Source of the DNA: Sanderia malayensis
Lineage: Eukaryota; Cnidaria; Scyphozoa; Semaeostomeae; Pelagiidae
Length of the DNA: 64,000 nucleotides
Direction: 5' to 3'
NCBI GenBank assembly: GCA_013076295.1
Contig: RQOL01000531.1
Location: 1,426,001 to 1,490,000 of the forward strand
Shown here one piece after another: positions 24,130 to 35,285 of the stretch. Made by a program: the position numbers and the translations under genes. The notes beneath the pieces are model-generated. The model did not search any database. It saw nothing but the letters and a program-made list of their open reading frames with translations, and had not been told where the DNA came from. Position 1 is the first letter of the stretch; each line of letters opens with the position of its first letter.

Positions 24130-25660
24130 CTAGAGCCTTCCACTTTCATCTGCAAGTCTGTACATCTTCGCATTGAGATCATATTCAACAAATCTCAGTT
24201 TTTGCAATTTACCATCAAGCTTGCGATGTGCGACATCAGACTTTAAAGCGTAGGCCAAACATCCAAAAATTCGAACATGGCTCACATCTGGCTTCTTCTC
24301 ATACCAGATTTCGAAAGGCGTTACAAGGCTATCAACAAATCTGGTAGGCACCAACGTACTCAAGCCCTCTTGACATACATTCTCTTCCGTTGCTGTTAGA
24401 AAATTGCCAACCTTGCGGTCAAAGCAACTTTTTGAAGTGAAGCTTCAAGCAATTCTGACCAAACATTTGACTTCTTCGCAAAATAAACAGCAATACATCT
24501 GACTGTAGTCATCAGTGAAAATCATAAAAAACTTCATTCGGCCGATCGATTCACATTGCATTAGGCCACGCATACATCTGTGCAGCAACTGAAGTTTGCG
24601 AGTAGCACGAAATCCAACCAATGGTTTCCTTGTCATCTTGCCAGCAACACACCCTTGACAGAATATGGCAAGTTTCCAGGATTCTTAAATTCGATCCCGT
24701 CTACCACATTGCTTTCGATTAACCGGGACACGGGTCATCGGTGTTCCCCCACGCGTTCGACATCCCTGCTCCGTTTTTGACAACACCCTGCAGCCGGTCA
24801 GTATTTCACAGAGTATAATATGCGACTATATTGTTAGAGCACATTATGAGTTTCTTCTTGAGCTGAAAGCTCTGCAGAAAGCCCAACTTTAGATTGCTTT
24901 CCTTTTCATTATTTGTGGGAATTAATTTAACAGTCTCTGCAAAAGTGCCAAAGCTGGCCACACTCCAAAACATTTTATTTCCAAGACATTTGTTGACTTC
25001 CACTGGCGCTGCATCTCTGTGACATCTACCAACTCCTCTCATCTTCATTCGTTTGTGAATTAGATCTTCATATCTTTGTGCGGCACTTCCATCAGAGAGA
25101 TAGATCATCAGTTCTACCTTCCAGAGTTGTCACCAATGTATCAAAACTCCTTCTTAGAAGACTTCCAAGTAAAGTAACAACCTGGTTTTACTCTTCCCAG
25201 TTGATTGCAGCTAGCTGACCAGCCAGCTCTTTCGTGTTCTTCAGATGGATTAGCAACGATACTCCTTCTTGCATTTCCATTCTGAAGTGCTTCTTTTCTC
25301 AAGGAATACTCTTTTCTGCAAGATATTTCTTTGAAACCAAGCTGCCAATGTCTCCCAAGCTGCTTTAGGCCCTTCAACCGTTGTAACTAAATACAGTGAC
25401 GCAGGTTCAGCTGCCGTCATAATAGTAGTAAATGCTCTCTGTTTCCTTTTTTGGTAATAACCCACAATTCTTTGAGTTCATGCAGGACCTGCCATCTCTC
25501 ACCCGCTCAAAATATTCCACAAGTGCTTGGTCTTCAAGACATGGCTCATTTGGAACTTTCAGGTCACGTATAATCCAATTGCCTCCATCTGGTTCTCCAC
25601 AGACAATCGTCTTTCTGCTTCGGTCATTTCACGACAAGCAATGCCACAAGCAGAGTTAAC
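24130..25660 (-). mobile_element. Decayed, truncated Ty1/copia-type retrotransposon
   Basis: Minus-strand fragments in several frames. 25660-25140 holds gag-like sequence (AAWETLAAWFQRN, copia Gag style). 25108-24640 is degraded. 24636-24445 resembles the integrase core region (SIGRMKFFMIFTDDYSQMYC). 24363-24130 is the segment after the core (VTPFEIWYEKKPDVSHVRIF then GCLAYA, and KMYRLADESGR). These are characteristic of copia-class integrases. Frames are broken repeatedly and no reverse transcriptase or RNase H region follows, so the copy is 3-prime truncated and dead. I could not define its LTRs. Confidence 0.75.
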
Positions 25661-26392
25661 AAATACAACTCACGATCGCACACCCTGGGTCCGTAACCTA
25701 TTGCAAATTACTAAGAAAAATAACAACCAGCAGAGTGGCTCTTTGAGTAAATCATGAACAACATGTACAACAGGAAGAAGTGAATTTTCCTCTTTGAAAC
25801 AGGGTGGTCCCGAAAACAATAAACAAAGACACAATGCAAGACAATGGGTAATTCCACATTTTCACGTTAGTTCACGTTCCGGGACACAAGAATACATTAG
25901 AGACACAGAGCATAAATGGATATTATCCAGTTCAATAAAAGCTCCCATTCTGGATTTGTACGAGAATGGACGGAGCAATCAGTAGTGAATAGCAAAGATC
26001 AAGAGTAATCATAGGTTTTCCAGAATCCAGAACATATCTAAAAAATGACGTATAAAAGAAAGAAATTATTTAATTGACCAGTTAGAGGTATTTTATTTCA
26101 TTTTTGCTTTTGGGGGCTTTGTAATCTTGAAGAGGCAGTATTTTAAATTTTTAGATAATATTTGAATTGGATTAGTTTCATCATTTCTAAATTTTGAAGA
26201 AAGGTTGATTAAATATCATTCGAATTTCGAATTAGAATAACGTGGCAACAACAACAACAACAAAATCAATGTCTAGAATAAATATGTTGATTCATACTCC
26301 CCATACCACCATATCACCCCACTTCTTTTTAGTGCTCGCATCAATCAACTCAGCTCATTAGATTCTCGACTGTACGGTTGGAAAAATGGCTT

Positions 26393-26429
26393 ATCTGTAA
26401 AATACTTCGGGTGGAAGTATTTTACAGAT
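26393..26429. repeat. Perfect 15-bp inverted repeat
   Basis: ATCTGTAAAATACTT (26393-26407) and AAGTATTTTACAGAT (26415-26429) are exact reverse complements around a 7-base loop, CGGGTGG. Confidence 0.9.
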
Positions 26430-26752
26430 ATCTCATAAAGTACTACGAGTGGAAGGCTAAACCACACTAAATACGAAGAAATGAATGACATATACGGAGA
26501 CTTTGAGAAAATTAGAAGCTGGAAGAAAACTGCTGCTAACAATTAGAAAACGCAGTTGGTTTTCTTGGACACGTGAAAAAAAGAAAGAAAGTTTAGATAA
26601 TTTAACGTTCATAGGATGTATTTGAAGGGAAGAAAACATAACGAAGACAGCAGATAAAATACCTGATAAGTTAAGTACAAGGATCCTAGCAATTATACAA
26701 GAAGGGCAAAGAGAGAATTTGAAAGAAGAAGAGCTGTCGTTGTTAAATTATT

Positions 26753-26801
26753 GCTTCTGGGTCACGTGACCATTGCTGCTCTGGTCACGTGACCCAGAAG
26801 C
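26753..26801. repeat. Perfect 20-bp inverted repeat, each arm containing GTCACGTGAC
   Basis: GCTTCTGGGTCACGTGACCA (26753-26772) is the exact reverse complement of 26782-26801, with a 9-base spacer. Each arm also contains the self-palindrome GGTCACGTGACC, an E-box/CLEAR-type bHLH-ZIP site. Confidence 0.92.
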
Positions 26802-27308
26802 TTAATCTCAAGTTTTCCCACCTACAAGATTAGGCTGCCTCGCAGCAAAAATTAGAAAGGCTGCCTCGCAGCAACGTATTTGTAAAGTATGCACAACAGT
26901 TCAAGAGTTTATCTCGTAATGCCAGCCATTTGAAGGCATGCAAAGTACCTCACCCTACCAATAATGGGCAGATGAAAATTGAAAAGAAATCGATGAAATT
27001 GACAAGAACTGATATTGAATGAACATCAGGAACTGCAATCATCAATATCCTAACGTACGTAAAAGCTATTCACATACAATATATGTTGTCATTTGTTTCG
27101 TGGCTTTGAGCACGTTAAGATTAAAAAGGCATCTTTATTTTGGTTGTAAAACGATAAGATCTATATATATATATATTAGATACTTATTTCAGACAATAAC
27201 TTTGAATAGTCGGGTATATTGTCATATTCCTGAAATAAGAACTCAATCAAGTGATGCAAAAACTTGCACTGTGTGGAGGTATGGCGACGAGGAAGGGTGC
27301 CATACAAC

Positions 27309-27499
27309 TACCGTATTTCCTATAATTAGCGTCCACCCTCTTTTAACTGCCCCCTCCAATAAGCACCCACCCTAAGATCAAAAAGTGTGAACTAACTCTT
27401 AAATTTTCACTGTTTGGTTCAAATAATTTTGCAAAATATTTTGCTAACTTTGCACAATATCTAATAAGCGCCCGGGCGCTTATTAGAGGAAATGCGGTA
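27309..27499. mobile_element. MITE with TACCGTATTTCCT... termini
   Basis: About 191 bp. The left end TACCGTATTTCCTATAATTA and the right end TTATTAGAGGAAATGCGGTA are inverted relatives. The centre AATAAGCGCCCGGGCGCTTA is itself palindromic. It belongs to the same broad group as 32206-32479, with TA at both borders. Confidence 0.65.
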
Positions 27500-28637
27500 T
27501 GGCATTTCTTTTGCAAGACATGGCTTCATTTCGCAAAGAATGAAGAACAAGTTAGCGGGACTCGCCCCATTCCCCCTTGACGTCGCAACTGACTCAATCT
27601 TAATTTGATCAGTTAGCTAGATTTCTTTCTTCTTAGTATACTATTTGTTAAATATTGTCATGTGTTTACCTGGAATGTTGATTAGATAGACGCTTAATTA
27701 CAAGTTGTCATAGTAATGGAATTAAATAGTAGTGAGGGAAATTAGTGCGGAAATTGAAACGATAAGGAAAATGGACGCTTCCAAAACACCTCTTGATGAA
27801 TCACAGGACATTAATGACACAATTAAAGATAAATGAAGGAGAAATTGGAATTAACGGGAAACCCTCAAGATATTCCACAATTGTTTGGCAGACAGACGTT
27901 CTAGTATCGGAGGAGAGGGGGTGGAGATTGCAACGTTGTTGTTGACAATTGATTTGTATAATTATTCAATCCCTCTTTCTTCAAATGAGATGACAGTGAT
28001 AAACAAGTCCAGGTCAAACAGTGTTTGTTCCACAAACAAAACGAGGGCACCACATATGACTTGTGATAAGTTACGAGCACGTCTATGTAATCAAGATTGA
28101 TTAAATTACTTACTAACCAACTTACTAACGGGATGAATGAATGAACTAATAGAATGCGCACAATAATCTCGACTTCTTATCAAGGTCCAGTTTAATCATT
28201 GAGTTTCTGTCGTGTCAAATTAAATTGCATTTTCTACTGAAGTTGTGCGACTTGAATAGATGTGCGACGACGCAGTGAATAGTATTCTATCGCATTTAAT
28301 TGGACAAGTCTTAGTCACGTGGCTTGTTCAATAGAGCATGCGCGCAAAGCGAGGTGCAATGCAATACAATACAATAGTGCAAAAGGTAGCGAGCGAACTT
28401 GATTCAATTCAACACACCAAACACACATTTGATATGGCATGTGATGGTGAATCATCTAATCCTTGAAAACATGCACATCACATTTAAACAGATGGTGATT
28501 TCACAGACAGACGGCAGTTGAGCGCCAGAAATTTACCAGAACTCTGTTGCCAGAAATTTGGTACATTTCAAGTCGGATACGGATTAATTTTACAATCATA
28601 TTACGCAAAACACGACAGGCTGATCTGGGCAAACATT

Positions 28638-28709
28638 GTCGTGAGGTCAGGTCGTGAGGTCAGTCAAGTCGTGAGGTCAGTCAAGTCGTGAGGTCAGGTC
28701 GTGAGGTCA
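28638..28709. repeat. Five copies of GTCGTGAGGTCA
   Basis: The 12-mer GTCGTGAGGTCA occurs exactly at 28638, 28651, 28668, 28685 and 28698. Start-to-start distances are 13, 17, 17 and 13. Longer intervals are filled by GTCAA and shorter ones by a single G. Each unit ends in AGGTCA, the nuclear-receptor half-site. Confidence 0.92.
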
Positions 28710-30884
28710 CGTCGCGTTTGAAGCTCAAATGCGGAGCTTGGCCGAGCGGTTTCTTTCACAAGGCATCAAAATCTCAATCACAAAAGTGGTCAAAAGTAAC
28801 AAACTAAACGAACAAAGGTGCTCGTTGAAAGTGGCAATTCGCTTAATCCTGCATACAATCGAAAATTCCTGTATTTGCCTCATGAAGATAGGCCCATAGT
28901 AGGCCCTTACGCTACGAAACACGCTGACTCGGGAAGGCTTGGTCATGCCACAAGCTCTGGTGTAACTCGGCTCTTCATCACAATCAGAAAACTCGAAAAC
29001 ATAAAGCTTGGTCAATTCAAACCACATCAACATCACGTGGGATTGCGACGTCACGTAGATTGTGGTGTACGTTGCACTGCTTGAGAGCATGCTACCTCTG
29101 TACGCGCACCAGTGGCAGCGGGGCGGTCACGATTGGTGTATTCAAACAACAGAACACTACAGGCTGAGTGCAAAAGTGGCTTTTTGCGATTTGAAACAAT
29201 GGGCCAGGCCCATTAATCACTGGAAAAATAATGATAATTGACATTGTTAATTGATGACAATATCAATCCGTGTTGCTTTCACTGTGAAGGTTTGTTTTCT
29301 TTCACGTCGGCTGAATTGACCTTATAGTGTCATTAATATTGATCAAACCAATAGCATGCACTGCAGCACAATTAGACGCAGTTGTATATGACCAGTGGAC
29401 ACAATATAATTATTGGCAATTACGTATCACGACTCTGCCAGTATAGCAGCGCCACTCGCCGCATAACCGGTGTTCAAAAAGAGAGGTTCACAATCCACGT
29501 GTCAATTAGATGGTCCAGCTTTCGCTTCACCATCATCGCCATATCTAAACGAAGCTGAGCTAAACAGAGATAAGATATAGCCACAAGTTACACGGCCAGT
29601 ATGCGACTGTGAAGCAACGTAAAAAAGATATTTATATACGGAAACATATTCACCGAAGAGAGTTATTTGGCCACGGTGTTTTCCAGACTGTTGGCTCTCC
29701 TGTCGCACGTTGCATTGCATATAATTGGCTTGACGATAGAACATCGACAAGGAGGACACATCCGAGGATTTTAAATACTCACATCTGCGATATATTTCAT
29801 ACGGCTGCGAGATGTTCAGACAGGCGGTAAGTAAGACTCGTTCTAATGCATCCTATACATAAATATAGCCCTGTAAAACGGGGTAAAACAGCTTTGGTTA
29901 TCAGCCCAGTGGTCTAACGAAGATTAATCCTCATTGTGCCCAGATAAAGACATGTAAACATGCCAAAAGAGCATGGTTCAGTACAATAGAGTTTAATTGT
30001 TGATAAAATTAAGTTAACCAACTCCAATCAAAGGGACATAATCTTGTCCTTTACGAATGCATATGATACGCTTCACGTTCATTGTTTTAAAAATTATAAA
30101 TGTCCAAAACTGAGGAATGCAGGTCAAGAATCACAGAGATGCTGGATGAAGAAATAAAACCATAACTACAACTGGTCATATTAAATTAATCATCAACGAT
30201 TCGTAACTCGAAAGAAATTCTAATGATCCATCAAGATTCTCGATGAATTTCTGGCATTGGGAATTCAACAATTGTTGATTATCAAATTTTCTCATTTAAA
30301 GATAATTAAGAGATGAATTTTCTAAAAAATGAAAACCTCTCCACTAATGTTGAAACTCATCACCGTTTTGTAAAGCGTTTCCATTTATTTCAAAACAAGT
30401 GGGATGAGTTATGTTCACCTACGCTATGAGGGCCGGCTTAATAGAACAGAGGGCAGTTTTGAAATATAAAAAGAAAGCCATGCCTCTGGGCATGGAATTA
30501 ATCAACAAATATCGAGAGAAATTACGTAGCGACAGTTTTCTCAGGATATACTAATGTAAATTTAGAGTAAACAGTTAAAATAACTTGGTGTAGTGAAGTA
30601 CGATTAGCATCAAAACATGAGGGAATGACGTTCGATTCCTCATCGAGTTTGCCACAACAAAGTAGCAATATTGGGGAGCTGTCCTAGAACTAAAACGCTA
30701 TGATAAGTGAAGTTGAGAAATACCCGAAGAATACACTGCCTGGTTTATCCTTGTGCTATTCAAAATACCCACTTGTCTTTGGTTCTGTTTAGAACCCTGT
30801 GCCTTACGAAGAAAATACAAAATCAAATCAAAACAAAGAGGTTGATGCTAAGTTTGTTGTTATCTTGTTCCATAGGTAGTGGCA

Positions 30885-33800
30885 ATGGCTATCCTGTTTG
30901 CGTTGCAGCTATCAGACGCAATAGATACAGATGAAAGAAACAGTTATGCATCAGCTCTGCCAAGAGAAGCAGCTACAAACATTCGTCAAACTGAAACGCA
31001 TGTAATCAAGCTGACCAAACATCGACTGCTTAGAATGCTAACGTCTGAAAATAACAAAAAGAAGCGATTGCAACGAAATCCCCCACGAGTACGAAAAGGT
31101 GTGTCATCGTTTAGTGTTGTCAGCTTCAAGAGAAAGGACAGAAATTCAAGAAATAAGAATAAATTCCCATCAAACTGGGCCAAATTCTCGTTGTACTGCA
31201 AAACGGGCTGGCTTTTACAAGTGCTGCCTAACGGAGTGGTCAACGGAACGAGAGACACCAAATCACAACACGGTAATATATCCAATAAATTTCCATACTA
31301 CCCGCCCCCTCTGTCTCTCTATATATATGCCATGTATTCTATTTCTCTAGAATGTTAAGTCTAAAGACTGAAGGAAATTTGTCTGATATTTTCGCGTAAT
31401 GCACAATGCAACGCAGATGTCCCCATACAGTCGCTCAATAGCGGAGCAACATATGTGGGTGCTTTTTGCGGGGAGACAGACATCTCTCCTCCAGTCATGG
31501 GAAGCAATAAACACACAGCCCTTTCTGTGTTCACAAGAGACGCACCCACGCTAAAAAATAGAGGCCTCATTATCACATACAAGAGACAGACACATGGTCT
31601 ATCACATTTCATGGTCCATCGCACACGTTATTTTATAAGAAACCTAGCTCAAACACTACTAGTAAGAGTTTCTTAAATTTTCTATTGTTTTCTATTGTTA
31701 AGGAAAACAATAGAACAAAAGAATCTATTGTAATTTTGCACAAATTCTACTAGTAAGTTTCTTATAAAGTGGTTTCTTATAAAAAAACGTGTAGGCAAAG
31801 TCAGGCATATTGGAAATAAATTGATCTAAGCGCAATTAATAGCCATACTGTTTTTGCATTGTCTATTCCTTATTTTCATAACACTGAGTAGGGTCTGTGA
31901 GTCACACATCCCTCCCCAGTTGCAGCGTGGCAGTACCGTTTTCTGAATTTCCGTAAAGTGTTTAACTAGCTCAAGTTCTGATTCAGCCGTCTTCAATTCA
32001 CAGTTGCAACGCTGTGGAAATTTCCTTCCAATTCATTCGAGATGGGGACAAGCCGTTAGCAAAAACAACCTCCACTGTGGTATATTCAGCTCAAACGAGA
32101 TCTTGTCTAGACACAAGATTGTTTCAAGGCATCCAGCATTTCAAAAAATTATTGCCCCACCCAAGTGATTCATCGACTTTCAGTATCGGTCAAAAATTGG
32201 GCAAATACCGTAAATCCTCGAATAAGCCCTCAGGGGCTTATTTGCAAAAACGAAACTTTAGCTGGATTATTGTTCAGTATTAAGCAAAATAAAGCTATAT
32301 GATGCAGCCAATCAATAAAGTTATTGGCTTAAACTTGCTTTTATTTGCAATACATTCACTAAACAACTTCAATGTCTGGAAACTTGAGCTCAGTATCATT
32401 GCAAATGGTTATTAGGATGGGGGCTTGTTCGAGGGGAGGGCTTATTCTGAGGTGGGGGCTTATTCGAGGATTTACGGTACAAACGAATCTTTCCAATACA
32501 TTCCCCACTTGATTAAATATACAGTATGACTGACATAGAGTATTAATAAAAAGAGCTCAGCCCCATATGTCTGAGACTAATGGGCCACGTTCAGAACAAT
32601 AGACGTTCCAAATGACGATTTTAGACAATGGACCCTTCATAAAGATATAGCTATTGCGAAAACCTTGCACGAATATGTGGCCTATACCAGCGAGTAACCT
32701 TATACGTTAACATGGTACAGGTAGAAAATAAATCAATTTTCTGATTTTTCCTTTCTAGCCGTCTTGCAAATACAAGTATTGACACCAACGTTGCTGAGGT
32801 TCAAGGGCGTTGCTTCGGGAAGGTACATTGGAATCAACGCAAAGGGAAGGCTCGTTAGCAAGGTAGTGTAGCATAGCACATTAGTACCCAAAGAAATAGA
32901 GTGTATCCAGCAAGAATATTGTGTTAACCTGTGGCTTAATCACTATTACCTAAAGACCTATTACAAATTTCCAAAAGAATCACAATGGCAGTGCCATTCA
33001 AAGTCCAACTGCAACCAACATTAACAACCAAATATAGTTTTTCCATTGGCATGAAATTATGGTCATTGGCTGCATTACCGTATTAAACAATCGCTTTTGT
33101 CTGTTCAGTAATAACCCTATTCGGGAATCGGTCTTGTCTTCAGTAGAAGCATAATTTGCAAAGATAGCAATCTTCTGTCTCATCTGTCTATCTCTTACAG
33201 CATTATATTAGTTTAATTGGGCCCTAGAAGGTTACACGTTGAATCAGCAGCTTCTACTAAAAGCTTCTTAATTTGGCATGGAAATTCCCCGTGAGAAGCG
33301 CTGTGTATATTTGGGGTATTGGGGACGTGGCGCTCGAAACGATACCGATTGTCCCAATTTTAGATCAAGGAACGGTTTTAAATCGCATTTGGATTAAAAT
33401 TCAGTTACCAACAGCATTAATTGTTGAAAACTTGGTATAAGGTCGGGTATGTTTTGGAAACTGGGGCGGTACGTCCCTAATAAAACTTAATAAAGCACCC
33501 GGGGGGGGGGACTTTGGCGTTTTAGTTCTCATCTGTGGAACCAAAATTACCTTACTTTTTTAAAGTGGAGCATTTTTGAACAAATGGAAATCCAGATCAT
33601 CACGAAAAAGACCACTGCTGATCAGAATCAAAAGTTACACTATTTTTCAAACAAAAATGAATGAAATGCGCAATATTCACTGAGACAATACCGTGCACAA
33701 AGTCAATAGAATCTTTTAAGGATGGAACAGGTTCTTACAAAAAAGTGCACAACATTAATAATTATATCTCTTATTTCTGTGCAGAAATATCCGACAAAAG

Positions 33801-33997
33801 AGACTGTGTTCCAAGAGGAAGTTTTAGAGAACAGCTATCGCACATTCAATTCAGCTTTCCACCCAAAGCTCCAACTATCAGATTGGTACATGGGCATAAG
33901 AAAGAACGGAAGCCCCAAAAAGGCATCGAGAACAAAAGTTGGCGAGAAATACATTCAGTTTCTAAAACTACCCTTTTCATCGGGACGACACATTTAA
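30885..33997 (+). CDS. Fibroblast growth factor family ligand
   Basis: Three exons: 30885-31272, 32759-32862 and 33785-33997, giving 234 residues. The beta-trefoil core runs from about residue 102 to 222: LYCKTGWLLQVLPNGVVNGT, GVASGRYIGINAKGRLVSK, ETVFQEEV, NSYRTFNSAF, WYMGIRKNGSPKKASRT, then IQFLKLPFSSG. Both intron positions match those of vertebrate FGF genes (after GTRD..SQH and after the GRL.. strand). Conserved Cys105 is present; the second common FGF cysteine (E/D-C-x-F) is Thr here. The basic KNGSPKKASRT stretch corresponds to the heparan-sulfate-binding loop. MAILFALQLSDA is a plausible short signal peptide. However, a polypyrimidine-AG acceptor ends at about 30873, so an upstream exon may supply the real start. 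The N-terminal segment is basic, with KKKR-type sites. It would signal through FGF receptors. Confidence 0.93.
31623..31792. mobile_element. MITE related to the ACACCC...TATAAGAAAC family
   Basis: The left end ACACGTTATTTTATAAGAAA and the right end TTTCTTATAAAAAAACGTGT are inverted repeats. Sub-terminal GTTTCTTA motifs resemble the pair at 51128-51434 and 52576-52883. About 170 bp, in the first FGF intron. Confidence 0.65.
32206..32479. mobile_element. MITE with near-perfect TACCGTAAATCCTCG termini
   Basis: The left end TACCGTAAATCCTCGAATAA and the right end TTATTCGAGGATTTACGGTA are exact reverse complements over at least 20 bp. The pairing continues into GCCC / GGGC. The 274-bp element has no coding capacity and TA at both borders. 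Best-preserved member of its family in the window, located in the first FGF intron. Confidence 0.88.
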
Positions 33998-35285
33998 TGT
34001 AATAGAAACTCAGTACATGGTATACTCTATTCACTGCACTGTTATTCCAAAGTTAAACAAGATTGCGAATTGCAAGATTGCAAAATGAACGCGAAAACCA
34101 ACTCACCAATCGACAAAATCGAAATCACCACATCGGTGTTCTTGTAGAATTATGAAAATAATTTAATCGGTTATACATGGTATTTATTGAAAGAGAATAT
34201 TTTTTTTATCATATTGATAAAGAGTTTATGTATCCATCAGGTGTTTTTTTGTGAAAGAATGTATCTTGTGGTTGGATGAAATAAAGCGGTCTTGGCTTGA
34301 CATCCAAGTCTCGCTGAACATCTCTAATAGCTCTGCATTGTTATACAGGCAGAGCTGTTAAGCCAGCAGAAAGCGATTTCTAAAGTAGATTTGCGCTAAC
34401 GACACAAAAAGCAGCAAGAATTCTCCAAAACATTCAAGAAGTTGTCCAATTATCAAATAGTAATAAAAATAATGACCGAGAGTTAGTAATAGAAAAACAA
34501 TTTAAAAATTAAAGTGTTTGAAGTTAAAAGTTAGTTAAGTTGTTTGCACAGACAGAAATGTTGTGATAAGAAAAATGTGTCTGTCTGCTCCGAGTTGCAA
34601 GTTAACTTGTGACAACGTTGCGTTGCAGTTCAAGGCCAGAAAATATTGCAGATAGGTAGCTGGCAATCCTCCAGAGAGTGGAAGAAGAAGCCAATAATGC
34701 TGACGTGTAGCAGTCAGAAGGTGTTGTCGAGTCAAAAGATGAGTACCTCTCCTTGGCCATTGGAAGATGAGATTGAAAGCGCAACTCGGCAGTTGTCGAG
34801 AGATGCGAGCAAAGAAAGAAAACTTCCACCCAAGCAAACAGACGGATGGAGATGAGATGCCAAAGCCGGTGATATCTGAACACAGAAAAACAAAGAAATA
34901 TCAGAATACCAACGATGGAGAAGAGACCATATTTTCATGCATGCTGGGCAGCTGCAACCATGCATGTCGAGTGGTACATAGCTAGCACACAGAGGGGTAT
35001 ATTTTGTTACTGTAGAACAATGACGTAATATACCCAAAAAAGCCAAGACAAATAAGAACCTCTTGGTGATAATAATAATGGTTTTGGTTAACATAGACAA
35101 AGAGAAGTTTTCATATCAGCCCAATTATCAAGAGAAAAACTCGTTCAACTTCGAATTTATGAACGATTGTACAAAACTACCCAAGTGAAGTGAATGCATT
35201 GAAAGGTGGGAAAGGGATGAGGCAAAAAAACTGACAATTTATCAATTAAATGAAGTAAATAAATCGAGTTACCAGTGGTTTATCT
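33998..35285. other. Intergenic region between FGF and LRP2BP
   Basis: It contains AATAAA-type sequence near 34280 that could serve the FGF transcript. Overlapping open stretches on both strands at 34535-35100 show no recognisable domain. Nothing else was supported. Confidence 0.4.

Larger units (their letters stand above)
25661..30870. other. Gene-poor region with hairpins, MITE and minisatellites
   Basis: No convincing coding exon in about 5 kb. It holds the inverted repeats at 26393-26429 and 26753-26801, a GGCTGCCTCGCAGCAA duplication (26833-26874), an (AT)n run near 27165, a MITE at 27309-27499 and a 5-copy repeat at 28638-28709. The sequence immediately left of the FGF exon (about 30840-30873) looks like a splice acceptor tract. 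Confidence 0.5.

Noticed and set aside
28725..28765. CTTGGCCGAGCGGTT resembling a tRNA-Leu/Ser D-arm (A box)
   Set aside because: No acceptor stem, anticodon arm or T-loop follows at the expected distances.
30640..30665. GACGTTCGATTCC resembling a tRNA B box
   Set aside because: The preceding sequence does not fold into a cloverleaf and the arms do not pair.
34535..35100. Overlapping ORFs on both strands downstream of the FGF gene
   Set aside because: No family, no splice context, and mutually exclusive frames of similar length.
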